Part shown: positions 48,430 through 59,157 of the stretch, piece by piece
How positions within the stretch are numbered: the stretch's first letter is position 1
How the letters are laid out: each line of letters starts with the position of its first letter
NCBI GenBank assembly: GCA_025403435.1
Contig: CM046345.1
Location: forward strand, 12,156,235-12,220,234
DNA from: Artocarpus heterophyllus
Taxonomy: Eukaryota; Streptophyta; Magnoliopsida; Rosales; Moraceae
DNA length: 64,000 bases
Reading direction: 5' to 3'
Translations under genes and position numbers: made by a program
The notes under the pieces: generated by a model
What the model was told of the DNA's origin: nothing
Database searches by the model: none
The model's input: the letters and a program-made list of their open reading frames with translations, nothing else

Positions 48430-48620
48430 AAACGACATGAACTCTTAAGGGCCTCTCAACGTTCGAGTGGTTTAGCCCAACTAATTCAGAGTCAACCTAT
48501 GGAGAGACCCGAAGGCATCAAGAGTTTTCCAACACCGACAGCTGCGTTCACAAGGACTCGAACATGAGTCAAACTGAACAGCATCTATCAACTAAACCAG
48601 CCAGATGTTGGTATATACGG
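48430..48620 (-). repeat. tRNA-derived SINE-like element
   Basis: On the minus strand, TGGCTGGTTTAGTTGATAG (48585-48603) fits an A box and GTTCGAGTCC (48554-48563) is a close B box, spaced as in tRNA-derived SINEs. The unrelated tail runs to about 48430. It is not a tRNA gene: no acceptor-stem pairing or anticodon arm was found. Its lineage is not assigned. Confidence 0.55.
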
Positions 48621-48993
48621 CCAGCGTTTAGTACGATATTATTTCATAAGACAACTATGCATATACACGATATTAATGGTATTAGAACACTCTTATATAA
48701 CCACATATAGAGACCTTCAATTCTGACACTGAGTTTTGGTTTAATAAGTATACTTTGTTAAATTGAGGCTCGTTATTTCGTGAGTAGCTAAATTTTAATC
48801 TGACGAGATGAAAAAAATTATCGTATTAAGATAAATGAGACTATATTAAACACACACGCGCGTACTCGTTTGTGTCTTAATGGTGGACTCAAATAGAATA
48901 TCGTCCTTATAAGCATATTTTAAGGTATATATATGCACAAATAAATTCTACATGTAGAAAGGTCCATGAATATATACTGGCTTGAGATGGGAG

Positions 48994-49028
<35 letters not shown>

Positions 49029-50084
49029 TGTAACATGTAACCCTCAATTTAAATATTTTTGCAATTGTACCGTATGACTATATTATTTATGAGGAACCGT
49101 ATAATTATATAATATTCCTTTTTTTTTTTCTGGTTGGATATATATTTATTACAGAAGACGTAAGGAAATTTTTGTGCTTGTCAATCCAGATCGTTAGGTA
49201 GCTAATCCACAAGTCTCCGTGAGAATATAAGTCTCAAGAGAGACAAGAAAATAATATCATTATGTCATATCATATCACATCCTCACAAAGCGTTGTGGTT
49301 ATGGCTTTCATGTTTACTGTTTTGTGGTTATTATATCTTTATTACTGGGACCAGGATAAGCCAGCGCATGCTTCAACAAAAAGGTTTTTAATTTTTCCTA
49401 AATAAATTTAATTGTTGTAAAACGTACAAATCGTCGTTGTCTTACTTGTTATCGTCACCAATATGTCAAGTGCTATTTTGAGTTTATTCTCAAGAAACCT
49501 GATAAAATCTTTTAGATAAATGAGGAGAAAAGAGGCACAAAAATCATAATCCTTGTGATCCTCTTCTCTCTTTCTATTTTTCTTTCCTTCTTTTAAAACT
49601 TATTTTTTCTGGTTGTCAAAAGCGGATTATAAACGGTTATAAATGGAAGAGATTTTTTGCTTATCCAATGTTTGATACAATAAATATAATGGGAAATATA
49701 TATCTCCACATACGAATTCTTCTCTCCACTCAATATTAAAATTGAAAAATAACTTTCCACAATTACCATCCATTTTCTTCTTTGGGTTATCCTCAAGTCG
49801 TCAAATTAAGTAACTTTCGGTCAAGCAAACTTGCAACAAAAAATTAGATTTTTAGTCATAATAATTTTATTGTGACTAATATACAATTGGTCACATATTT
49901 TAATTTAGTTTTTATTGTGACTAAAATTTTTAGTCACAAAAATATTTTATGACTAAAAACTCTATAATTTAAAATTTTTAATCATAAAAAATTAAACTAA
50001 AATTTATGAATAATTATATATTATATTGTAGCTAAAAATTTTGTTAAAAATTATTATCACTAACAACCCAGTTTTTTGCGGTGT
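48621..50084. other. AT-rich DNA left of Gypsy-3
   Basis: No gene. A TA microsatellite is at about 48998-49022. Between about 49845 and 50085 lie many short inverted words built on TAGTCACAA, including a near-perfect palindrome TTGTGACTAAAA/TTTTTAGTCACAA at about 49914-49938. The stretch ends GTTTTTTGCGGTGTTGGGC. This looks like the end of a non-autonomous DNA transposon (CACTA-like, uncertain) into which Gypsy-3 inserted. Confidence 0.4.
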
Positions 50085-50938
50085 TGGGCTGTAACGTCCC
50101 AAAATTTATTTAATGTTAATGTAATATAAATGATGAATTAGTGTGCCATAATTAGCGTTTTAACATTTATTAGACTATTTGGTTGGATTTTTGAATTTTT
50201 GGTTGTTTTGTTAAATTAATGAATTCGAAAGATTTCTTATTGATTTAAAATGATGTTTTGAGTTTTAAAACACAACAATTTGTAAAGTGTTAAAAATACT
50301 CCGTTTTGCAAAACCGTGGGCGGCACATGGTTTTCGCACAGTAAAACCGCCCACCGATTTTCTCTATTTATTTCCTTCCTTCCTCTCTCTCTCCTCACTC
50401 TCCCGGTTTCATTCTCTCTCTCCTCTCTCTCTCTCGGCAGCTCACTCTCTCTCAATCTCTTTCAAAAATTTTTGAAACCACATTCGAATCCAAGCTTCGG
50501 AACAGCAAGGAGGAAGCTCGGGGACGTGATTCGGCAACCGAGAGCGCGGATTGAAGCTTCGATTCGAGGTTAGATTCGAAATTTCTAAACTTTTTACAAA
50601 ATTTTCAATTTTGTGTGTTTTTGAAATCTAAGTTTGTTTTAGCTTAGAAAACCGTGGATTTGTGTTAAATGAGCTTAGAACAACTAGGATCTAAGCTTAG
50701 ATTGAAGAAAAACGGATTGAATTCAAGATTTTTCATTTTTCTTCTCTTTTTCTCATTTTCGGATTTTTGAGGATTTTGAGTCAAAATCTTGTTTAAATGA
50801 GTCCAAACATGTTTTAGAATGTTTTTCTATCAAGTATAATTGTTTTTCATGCCTGGGATTTGAGAAAAACAGGTTGGAATCAAGATTTGGATTTTGGGGA
50901 TCGAGAAACCCGTGGCTGGGATTTCTGGGTATTCCCAG

Positions 50939-51085
50939 TTCGACAGGCCGAAGTTCATGATCGGCAGGTCGGAGTGATGATCGGCAGGCCGGAGTGATGA
51001 TCGGCAGGCCGGTATTCTTCCGACCGGCAAGCCGAATCTGGGGAAATGTTCGGCAGGCCGAAGCAGGGCGTCCGGCAGGCCGACC
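50939..51085 (+). repeat. Motif cluster, Gypsy-3 5' LTR
   Basis: Seven copies (TTCGACAGGCCGAAG, ATCGGCAGGTCGGAG, two ATCGGCAGGCCGG, ACCGGCAAGCCGAA, TTCGGCAGGCCGAAG, TCCGGCAGGCCGACC). Three adjacent copies form a true tandem of about 20 bp period. Confidence 0.85.
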
Positions 51086-51549
51086 GAGGCATGGAAAATT
51101 TTGTGATTTTTACCTGTTTTCACTGTTTTGAACCCAGATTTAAATCCCAACCTTATAGGATGATTTAAAAGGTACAAATGGCACACTAGGACATCCTGAA
51201 ATGATTTAGTAACATAGAATGTTTCGAACTAGATATTGATAGACTTAGTTTGTATCTAGGATCGTTCGTGGTTCCGTGGAGCTAACGTATAGCGGACCGG
51301 GATTACGGTGTGGGGTACCGGCACGAGTATTGAGGTAGGACTTCTATCCTATTTCTTTGGTAGCCTGGTTTTGAAATGATTTGGCTTTGAAAATGATTTC
51401 TATCAAAATGTTTTCAACGGTTGTTTGAAAATGGTTTTATCGGTTATATTTTAATATACCGTGATTATGAAATGAACTTCATAATAAATGTAACTGACAA
51501 TACTCGGTAATTGAGTTTTGAATGACAATGATAATAAACACTAAGGCAT

Positions 51550-51631
51550 GATGCCATATCAGAGATCGGGTCGTGTAGCGATCGACCTTGGGGGCAGGTC
51601 CCGAAACCCAGCTGGGCCACTACGGTGGTGA
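51550..51631 (+). repeat. Conserved LTR module shared by gypsy-type LTRs
   Basis: Stretch from GATGCCATATCAGAGATCGG through GAAACCCAGCTGGGCCACTA to CGGTGGTGA. It is nearly the same at 58475-58556 and recognisably the same at 7415-7497 and 9206-9292, in LTRs that otherwise differ strongly. Confidence 0.8.
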
Positions 51632-52230
51632 TATCATGGTATGCCTAGGTAAAAGTAAATTGGTGTTTTGATTTGACGAGTAGACTGTTCTGTGTCAGGA
51701 CGGTTCTACTCAAATTGTTTATTTATTTATTTATTTAAGTTTCCTCTGAATAACTCCTAATGATGCTATGTTTCTTTGAATTAAATTATTTATAAAACAT
51801 AGTCCTACTGAGCCTTTCGCTCACGTTTTATTGTCTTAAATTTCCCCCCTCTAGGTGGTTTCCCATTTAGGTTTGGAGAAGATTCTTCGGACCGAACTCA
51901 GGAGCAATAGGAGAATTTATTTACATTCTGTATTTATTTAATCAAGGCATGTAAGACTTAACTTTATTTGTACTTGGACTGTAATTGTATTAGTGATATT
52001 GTCAGAACCATGTGTGTGCACAAGTTGTGGGTTGTGGAACCCATATTCGCGGTTTTTATTTAATTATTATTATTTGCTAAATATTTATAAATTCGTTTAT
52101 CAAATGTGGTGGAAAATCTCTTTATTTCTCGCTTAATTGGATTTTTAAACTCTTAATTTCAATTAAATCCTCTTTTAATTAATCTAAATATTCTGCCACG
52201 TCACCTCCCGTACTCCGGGGCGTGACAGAA

Positions 52231-52243
52231 TGGTATCAGAGCC
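52231..52243 (+). promoter_or_regulatory. Gypsy-3 primer-binding site
   Basis: TGGTATCAGAGCC, complementary to the 3' end of initiator Met tRNA, 3 bp after the 5' LTR. Confidence 0.9.
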
Positions 52244-52331
52244 CAAGGTTATGAACCTTGGGAATTGTGCACACATAGGTTTGACAATGAAATACCTCTA
52301 CAGTCCAAATTTTGTTTTCAGAAGTGAGAGA

Positions 52332-55300
52332 ATGGCACCTAGACGTCGTTCGACTGCTGACGCCGAGTTTGGAAATGATGAGAGCATGATGAGGTCTATG
52401 TTTGCGGCTTTCTGGCAGATGGCAGCCAGGGCTAGACCGGAAGACTCCAGTGTTGGTAGTCGGCATGCTTTCTTTAAGGAATTTCGGCGGGCGTCTATTC
52501 CGACTTTTGATGGCAATGGGGATCCGCAGTTAGCAGAGTATTGGTTGGATTCGATCTTGAAGCATCTGGATACCCTTGGTGTGCCTGAGGAGTATCGTGT
52601 GGAATTCGCGGCATATAAGCTTGAGGGTAGCGCCAACACCTGGTGGAAACAAACTAAGCGTCTGGAGCGCGGTGGCGATATCGGTTGGGACAAGTTCGAG
52701 GATCTGTTCTATGATCGGTATTTTTCGCAGGGATATAGAGACCAGAAAGCAGCTGAGTTTTATAGATTGCAGCAGGGTGATCTTTCAATTCGGGAGTATG
52801 AGGCAAGATTTAACGAGTTGGCTAGGTTTGCTCCATCAGTTGTGGCATCGGAGCGTGAGAAATGCATCAAGTTTCAGGAAGGACTCAAGGCTCCTATTCG
52901 ACGGCAGTTGGTTGCTCTACGGCTTAGGGGTTTCGGAGAGCTTGTGTCGTCGGCGATCTCCGTGGAGAATGATTACGTGCAGTATTGTGAGGACCGAGCC
53001 AAGGCTTCAGGAGGACCGCAGAGGAGTGGCAGGAAGAGCACCAGTAGTCGTCCAGCTCCGGGGAAAGGCAAGCAAGGCGGTGCGACCAGTGGCAGTAGCA
53101 GTTCGTCTGGCAGCGGGCGCGGCAACCCCTACAGCTTCCATTGTCATTTCTGTCAGCAGCCCGGACACATCAAGAGGAATTGCCCGATCAGGAGTGCTCG
53201 TCTTGGATCGCAGACCGGGGAGGATGCCAGTCGTTTGTCTCAGCCTCAGCCTCAGACCCTACCTCCGCCTCCGCAGTACCCGCAGTTGCAGTATCCGCAG
53301 TTCTCTTCTCAGCAATTCTCATATCCGGCACGGGGGCAGCAGCCGCAGTATTTTCAGCGCAGTGTTCCTCAGTATAGAGCACCGAGTACAGGTAGTGTGC
53401 AGTCGTCTCCATCTCAGCAGCATCGACCGAGTAATCCAGGACCCAGTAATGTCGGTAGAGGAAAAGGAAAAGCGCCAGTGCAGGTTCATGCAATGGCATC
53501 TGGAGGGACATATTCTCAGACTGGTAACGCGGTTGTCGATGGTATGGTTTTGGTTTCTACATCCTTAGTTCGTGTTTTATTTGATACTGGTGCCTCTCAT
53601 TCTCTCATTTCGAGTTCTTTTGTACATGCCTTGGGATTAGAAGTAGAAGAGTTTAATGAACCCCTAGTTATAACTTCTCCCTTGGGGCGGGTGTGTGTAA
53701 ATTGTATGTGTAAATCTTGTAAAATAAAGATTGGGGATGAGATTTTGAAAAGTGATTTGATTGTACTCCCCATGAGCTCCTATGATGTGATCTTAGGGAT
53801 GGACTGGTTGTCTAGGTATAGTGCAGTTGTGGACTGCCAACTTAGAAAAGTGACCCTAGTGTCTGATAGGGGGACGGTAATCACTTACCAGGGTGGTGGT
53901 GATTGGCTAATGAGTGAGCGTCTTATGAAGTCATGTCTAGGGGGGCGAAGGAATCTAGATTGTTTTGCTTTTCTTGCCAACCTGGATTGCGAGCCATATG
54001 TTTCGAGTAGTAGTGTAGCGATTCCGATGGTTGATGAGTTCGAGGATGTCTTCCCCGACGAGTTATCAGGGTTACCACCGCATCGGGAGATTGAGTTTGG
54101 TATCGAGTTGTTTCCAGGGACATCACCAATTTCTATGGCACCTTATCGGATGGCGCCGGTAGAAATGAAGGAATTGAGAAAGCAACTTCAGGAGCTTGCT
54201 GATAAAGGATATATTCGGAATAGCACATCTCCGTGGGGAGCACCAGTTTTGTTCGCTAAGAAGCACGATGGGACTCTCAAGTTATGTGTGGATTATCGGC
54301 AGCTGAATCGTGTTACGGTGAAGAACAAGTATCCCTTGCCTAGGATTGATGAGCTATTTGATCAGTTGGGAGGTTCGCGATACTTCTCGAAGATTGATTT
54401 GCGTTCAGGTTATCATCAGCTCAGAATCAAGGAAGAGGATATTCCCAAGACAGCTTTTAGGACTCGGTATGGGCACTTCGAGTTTCTGGTTATGTCTTTC
54501 GGGTTGACGAATGCTCCAGCAGCTTTTATGGATCTGATGAACAGGGTATTTAGGCCGTATCTGGATCAGTTTGTGATCGTGTTCATCGATGATATTCTTG
54601 TGTATTCTAAGACTTGGGAGGAGCATGAGCAGCATCTTCGGATCGTGCTTCAGATTCTGCAGGAGCACCAGTTGTATGCTAAGAGGGAAAAATGTGAGTT
54701 CTGGTTGACTAAGGTCAAGTTTCTGGGTCATGTCATCTCGGAGCATGGTATTTCAGTGGATCCATCCAAGATTGAAGCTATCTTGGAGTGGGAACGACCA
54801 AGGAATGTAGCGGAGATTCGCAGCTTCTTAGGTCTTGCTGGATATTACAGGAAATTTGTAAAGGACTTTTCGAAGATTGCAGCTCCGTTGACGAGATTGA
54901 TCAAGAAAAACGTCAGGTTTGAGTGGGATGAAGATTGTGAGCTTGCTTTTCAGGAATTGAAGAACTGGTTGACTTCAGCTCCAGTGTTGATTATTCCTAG
55001 CAGTGATGAGCCGTATGAGGTTTATGCGGATGCTTCAGGGCGTGGACTTGGATGCGTGTTGATGCAGCATGGGCGTGTAGTTGCGTATGGATCGAGACAG
55101 CTACGACCTCACGAGCGAAATTATCCTACTCACGATTTAGAGCTTGCGGCGGTGATCTACGCGCTGAAGATTTGGAGGTGTTACTTGTATGGAGCATCGT
55201 TTCAGGTCTTCTCCGATCATAAGAGTTTGAGGCATTTGTTCACTCAGAGGGATCTCAATCTGAGGCAGCGCAGATGGGTGGAGTACATGGAGGATTATGA

Positions 55301-55517
55301 TTTCGCTTTGCAGTATCATCCCGGGAAAGCTAATGTGGTAGCGGACGCGCTTAGCAGGAAGTCTTCAGGGATTCTCGCTTGTTTGATTTTTGAGGACTGG
55401 AGCAGGGATGCGACAGTGAGTGAGTATCGGCTACTGTATCGTGAAGATGGTGATCGAGTTTCGTTATATCATGTGGAAGCAACTCCAGCTCTTGTTCAGA
55501 TGGTGAAGCAAAGCTAG
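52332..55517 (+). CDS. Gypsy-3 gag-protease-RT-RNase H polyprotein
   Basis: Retrotransposon polyprotein. The frame is open from 52230, but that part overlaps the primer site. The ATG at 52332 ([14 protein letters not shown]) is the likely start, giving 1,061 codons. Domains: gag (about residues 50-230), zinc knuckle [14 protein letters not shown] near residue 271, and a Gln/Pro-rich linker. The protease site [12 protein letters not shown] is near residue 417. RT has [28 protein letters not shown] and catalytic FIDD (D753, D754). RNase H has [10 protein letters not shown] near 898 and [16 protein letters not shown]. All catalytic motifs seen are intact. The frame ends in a TAG at 55515-55517, before the integrase, so the normal gag-pol fusion is broken. 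Confidence 0.9.
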   Translation: MAPRRRSTADAEFGNDESMMRSMFAAFWQMAARARPEDSSVGSRHAFFKEFRRASIPTFDGNGDPQLAEYWLDSILKHLDTLGVPEEYRVEFAAYKLEGSANTWWKQTKRLERGGDIGWDKFEDLFYDRYFSQGYRDQKAAEFYRLQQGDLSIREYEARFNELARFAPSVVASEREKCIKFQEGLKAPIRRQLVALRLRGFGELVSSAISVENDYVQYCEDRAKASGGPQRSGRKSTSSRPAPGKGKQGGATSGSSSSSGSGRGNPYSFHCHFCQQPGHIKRNCPIRSARLGSQTGEDASRLSQPQPQTLPPPPQYPQLQYPQFSSQQFSYPARGQQPQYFQRSVPQYRAPSTGSVQSSPSQQHRPSNPGPSNVGRGKGKAPVQVHAMASGGTYSQTGNAVVDGMVLVSTSLVRVLFDTGASHSLISSSFVHALGLEVEEFNEPLVITSPLGRVCVNCMCKSCKIKIGDEILKSDLIVLPMSSYDVILGMDWLSRYSAVVDCQLRKVTLVSDRGTVITYQGGGDWLMSERLMKSCLGGRRNLDCFAFLANLDCEPYVSSSSVAIPMVDEFEDVFPDELSGLPPHREIEFGIELFPGTSPISMAPYRMAPVEMKELRKQLQELADKGYIRNSTSPWGAPVLFAKKHDGTLKLCVDYRQLNRVTVKNKYPLPRIDELFDQLGGSRYFSKIDLRSGYHQLRIKEEDIPKTAFRTRYGHFEFLVMSFGLTNAPAAFMDLMNRVFRPYLDQFVIVFIDDILVYSKTWEEHEQHLRIVLQILQEHQLYAKREKCEFWLTKVKFLGHVISEHGISVDPSKIEAILEWERPRNVAEIRSFLGLAGYYRKFVKDFSKIAAPLTRLIKKNVRFEWDEDCELAFQELKNWLTSAPVLIIPSSDEPYEVYADASGRGLGCVLMQHGRVVAYGSRQLRPHERNYPTHDLELAAVIYALKIWRCYLYGASFQVFSDHKSLRHLFTQRDLNLRQRRWVEYMEDYDFALQYHPGKANVVADALSRKSSGILACLIFEDWSRDATVSEYRLLYREDGDRVSLYHVEATPALVQMVKQS

Positions 55518-56923
55518 TGGCAGGATCAGCATTTGCAGGGATTTGGTCGCGGATTTAGAACGGGGAGCAGTTCGAGGAATGGAGCGTGCATGCAGATGGA
55601 TCGTTGTACTTTCAGGAGCGTCTTGCAGTTCCAGTTATCGCCGAGGTGACGAAAGTCGTTCTAGACGAAGCTCATAGGTCTCAGTTTGCTATTCATCCGG
55701 GGAGCACCAAGATGTATCGTGATTTGAAGAGGCACTATTGGTGGAGAGGCATGAAGAAAGATGTTCGCGAGTACGTGGCCAAGTGTTCGACGTGTCTCCA
55801 GGTGAAAGCTGAGCATCAGAAGCCTGCAGGTCAGCTTCAGCCGCTTCCTATTCCAGGGTGGAAATGGGAGCATGTGACGATGGATTTTCTCACAGGTTTG
55901 CCGAGGACGGAGCAGCGGCACGATGCAGTTTGGGTTGTGGTCGATAGGTTGACAAAATCGGCGCATTTCATTCCGTTTAGGTCGACGTGTTCTAGGAAGA
56001 TTCTCAGGGAGTTGTATATGCAGAACATTGTGAGGTTGCATGGAGTTCCTTTATCCATCACCTCTGATCGAGACACCAGGTTTAATGCTAAGTACTGGAG
56101 GAGTTTTCAGGAGGCTTTGGGTACAGATTTGAACTTCAGTACGGCATTTCATCCTCAGACTGATGGGCAGTCTGAGCGGGTTATTCAGGTTCTCGAGGAT
56201 ATGTTGCGTGCTTGTGCGTTGGACTTCGGCGGGAATTGGAAGCAGTGTTTGCATCTAGCGGAGTTTTCGTACAACAACAGTTATCAGACGAGTATCGGTA
56301 TGGCACCATTTGAGGCGTTGTATGGGCGACCGTGTCGGTCACCTATGTGTTGGGCCGAGCCGGAAGATAGAGTTATTCTTGGGCCAGATGAGATTCGTGA
56401 CAGCAACGAGAAAGTCGCGGTGATTCGGGATCGGTTGAGAGCAGCTCAGAGTCGGCAGAAGAGCTACGCGGATAGGAGACGTAGACCCTTAGAGTTCGCG
56501 ATTGGAGATTTTGTTCTCTTGAGGGTGTCACCTCGTAAGGGAACTATGCGGTTCGGAGTGAGTGGGAAACTCGCGCCGAGGTATATTGGGCCGTTCGAGA
56601 TCACTCAGCGTGTTGGTGTGGTCGCTTATCGGCTTGATCTTCCGCCCGAACTTTCTCATGTGCACGATGTGTTTCATGTGTCGATGCTTAGGAAGTGTCC
56701 ACCTGAGCAGGGTAAGATAGTATCGTTTCACGATGTGCAGGTCCAGGAGGATACGACGTACGAAGAAGTGCCGATTCAGATCATCGACCGGAAAGTGATT
56801 AGCTTGCGTCGTCGTGAGATACCGTTGGTAAAGGTTGTGTGGCAGCATCACGGGGTTGATGAAGCCACTTGGGAATTAGAGTCGAGTATGCGGGAGCTGT
56901 ATCCGCATTTGTTTTGTTTTTGA
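55518..56923 (+). pseudogene. Gypsy-3 integrase with chromodomain-like end (separated from pol)
   Basis: The open frame 55586-56923 holds the integrase. HHCC zinc domain: HRSQFAIHPGSTKMYRDL and KCSTCLQVKAEHQ. DDE core: TMDFLTGLP with the first Asp, SITSDRDTRF with the second Asp, and FHPQTDGQSERV with the Glu. GPY/F-type C-terminus: GKLAPRYIGPFEI. Chromodomain-like tail: LRRREIPLVKVVWQHHGVDEATWE. It is in another frame from the upstream polyprotein. The 55518-55585 stretch also has frame changes, so no start of its own is expected. The protein itself is undamaged but would not be made as part of the polyprotein. Confidence 0.88.
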
Positions 56924-56971
56924 GATGAGTTGTAAATTTCGAGGACGAAATTTCTTTTAGGGGTGGAGAGC

Positions 56972-59152
56972 TGTAACGTCCTGAAATTTATTTAATGTTA
57001 ATGTAATATAAATGATGAATTAGTGTGCCATAATTAGCGTTTTAACATTTATTAGACTATTTGGTTGGATTTTTGAATTTTTGGTTGTTTTGTTAAATTA
57101 ATGAATTCGAAAGATTTCTTATTGATTTAAAATGATGTTTTGAGTTTTAAAACACAACAATTTGTAAAGTGTTAAAAATACTCCGTTTTGCAAAACCGTG
57201 GGCGGCACATGGTTTTCGCACAGTAAAACCGCCCATCGATTTTCTCTATTTATTTCCTTCCTTCCTCTCTCTCTCCTCACTCTCCCGGTTTCATTCTCTC
57301 TCTCATCTCTCTCTCTCGGCAGCTCACTCTCTCTCAATCTCTTTCAAAAATTTTTGAAACCACATTCGAATCCAAGCTTCGGAACAGCAAGGAGGAAGCT
57401 CGGGGACGTGATTCGGCAACCGAGAGCGCGGATTGAAGCTTCGATTCGAGGTTAGATTCAAAATTTCTAAACTTTTTACAAAATTTTCAATTTTGTGTGT
57501 TTTTGAAATCTAAGTTTGTTTTAGCTTAGAAAACCGTGGATTTGTGTTAAATGAGCTTAGAACAACTAGGATCTAAGCTTAGATTGAAGAAAAACGGATT
57601 GAATTCAAGATTTTTCATTTTTCTCCTCTTTTTCTCATTTTCGGATTTTTGAGGATTTTGAGTCAAAATCTTGTTTAAATGAGTCCAAACATGTTTTAGA
57701 ATGTTTTTCTATCAAGTATAATTGTTTTTCATGCCTGGGATTTGAGAAAAACAGGTTGGAATCAAGATTTGGATTTTGGGGATCGAGAAACCCGTGGCTG
57801 GGATTTCTGGGTATTCCCAGTTCGGCAGGCCGAAGTTCATGATCGGCAGGCCGGAGTGATGATCGGCAGGCCGGAGTGATGATCGGCAGGCCGGTGTTCT
57901 TCCGACCGGCAAGCCGAATCTGGGGAAATGTTCGGCAGGCTGAACCTTGTTTCCGGCAGGCCGAACTGTGCAGTTCGGCAGGCCGAAGCAGGGCGTCCGG
58001 CAGGCCGACCGAGGCATGGAAAATTTTGTGATTTTTACCTGTTTTCACTGTTTTGAACCCAGATTTAAATCCCAACCTTATAGGATGATTTAAAAGGTAC
58101 AAATGGCACACTAGGACATCCTGAAATGATTTAGTAACATAGAATGTTTCGAACTAGATATTGATCGACTTAGTTTGTATCTAGGATCGTTCGTGGTTCC
58201 GTGGAGCTAACGTATAGCAGACCGGGATTACGGTGTGGGGTATCGGCACGAGTATTGAGGTAGGACTTCTATCCTATTTCTTTGGTAGCCTGGTTTTGAA
58301 ATGATTTGGCTTTGAAAATGATTTCTATCAAAATGTTTTCAACGGTTGTTTGAAAATGGTTTTATCGGTTATATTTTAATATACCGTGATTATGAAATGA
58401 ACTTCATAATAAATGTAACTGACAACACTCGGTAATTGAGTTTTGAATGACAATGATAATAAACACTAAGGCATGATGCCATATCAGAGATCGGGTCGTG
58501 TAGCGATCGACCTTGGGGGCAGGTCCCGAAACCCAGCTGGGCCACTACGGTGGTGATATCATGGTATGCCTAGGTAAAAGTAAATTGGTGTTTTGATTTG
58601 ACGAGTAGACTGTTCTGTGTCAGGACGGTTCTACTCAAATTGTTTATTTATTTATTTATTTAAGTTTCCTCTGAATAACTCCTAATGATGCTATGTTTCT
58701 TTGAATTAAATTATTTATAAAACATAGTCCTACTGAGCCTTTCGCTCACGTTTTATTGTCTTAAATTTCCCCCCTCTAGGTGTTTTCCCATTTAGGTTTG
58801 GAGAAGATTCTTCGGACCGAACTCAGGAGCAATAGGAGAATTTATTTACATTCTGTATTTATTTAATCAAGGCATGTAAGACTTAACTTTATTTGTACTT
58901 GGACTGTAATTGTATTAGTGATATTGTCAGAACCATGTGTGTGCACAAGTTGTAGGTTGTGGAACCCATATTCGCGGTTTTTATTTAATTATTATTATTT
59001 GCTAAATATTTATAAATTCGTTTATCAAATGTGGTGGAAAATCTCTTTATTTCTCACTTAATTGGATTTTTAAACTCTTAATTTCAATTAAATCCTCTTT
59101 TAATTAATCTAAATATTCCGCCACGTCACCTCCCGTACTCCGGGGGGTGACA
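56972..59152 (+). mobile_element. Gypsy-3 3' LTR
   Basis: 2,181 bp, TGTAACGTCC to GGGGGGTGACA. Nearly identical to the 5' LTR, except for point changes (mostly C/T and G/A) and a 43-bp insertion inside the motif cluster. Confidence 0.95.
57821..58009 (+). repeat. Motif cluster, Gypsy-3 3' LTR
   Basis: Nine copies, two more than in the 5' LTR. The extra 43 bp is two motif units, one of which contains the small palindrome GAACTGTGCAGTTC. Confidence 0.87.
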
Positions 59153-59157
59153 TGGGC

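Larger units (their letters stand above)
50090..52227 (+). mobile_element. Gypsy-3 5' LTR
   Basis: 2,138 bp, TGTAACGTCC to GGGGCGTGACA. It has a CT-rich tract at 50380-50460 just after a CTCTATTTATTT sequence (a possible core promoter), the motif cluster 50939-51085 and the conserved module 51550-51631. The short ORFs in both strands here are shadows of these tracts. Confidence 0.95.
50090..59152 (+). mobile_element. Gypsy-3, complete young chromovirus element (9,063 bp, TSD TGGGC)
   Basis: Full Ty3/gypsy element. 5' LTR 50090-52227, primer site 52231-52243, gag-PR-RT-RH frame, integrase-chromodomain frame, polypurine tract (about 56956-56971, TTTTAGGGGTGGAGAG) and 3' LTR 56972-59152. The 5-bp target duplication TGGGC is present at 50085-50089 and 59153-59157. 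By hand count the LTRs differ at roughly 18-19 sites plus one 43-bp indel, so the insertion is recent. Order and motifs match plant chromoviruses with long LTRs (Tekay/Del-like; clade is inference). Confidence 0.95.

Noticed and set aside
48554..48603. Pol III A and B boxes considered as a tRNA gene
   Set aside because: No cloverleaf with a paired acceptor stem and anticodon arm; box spacing and surroundings fit a SINE.
50830..51186. 118-codon minus-strand frame, repeated at 57635-58111
   Set aside because: It is created by the motif cluster and is present in both LTRs. The 43-bp difference changes its frame, so it is not conserved as protein.
52236..54746. Several long open frames antisense to or out of frame with Gypsy-3 pol (for example a 330-codon frame at 52576-53568)
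   Set aside because: They are shadows of the conserved gag-pol frame and have no domain similarity.
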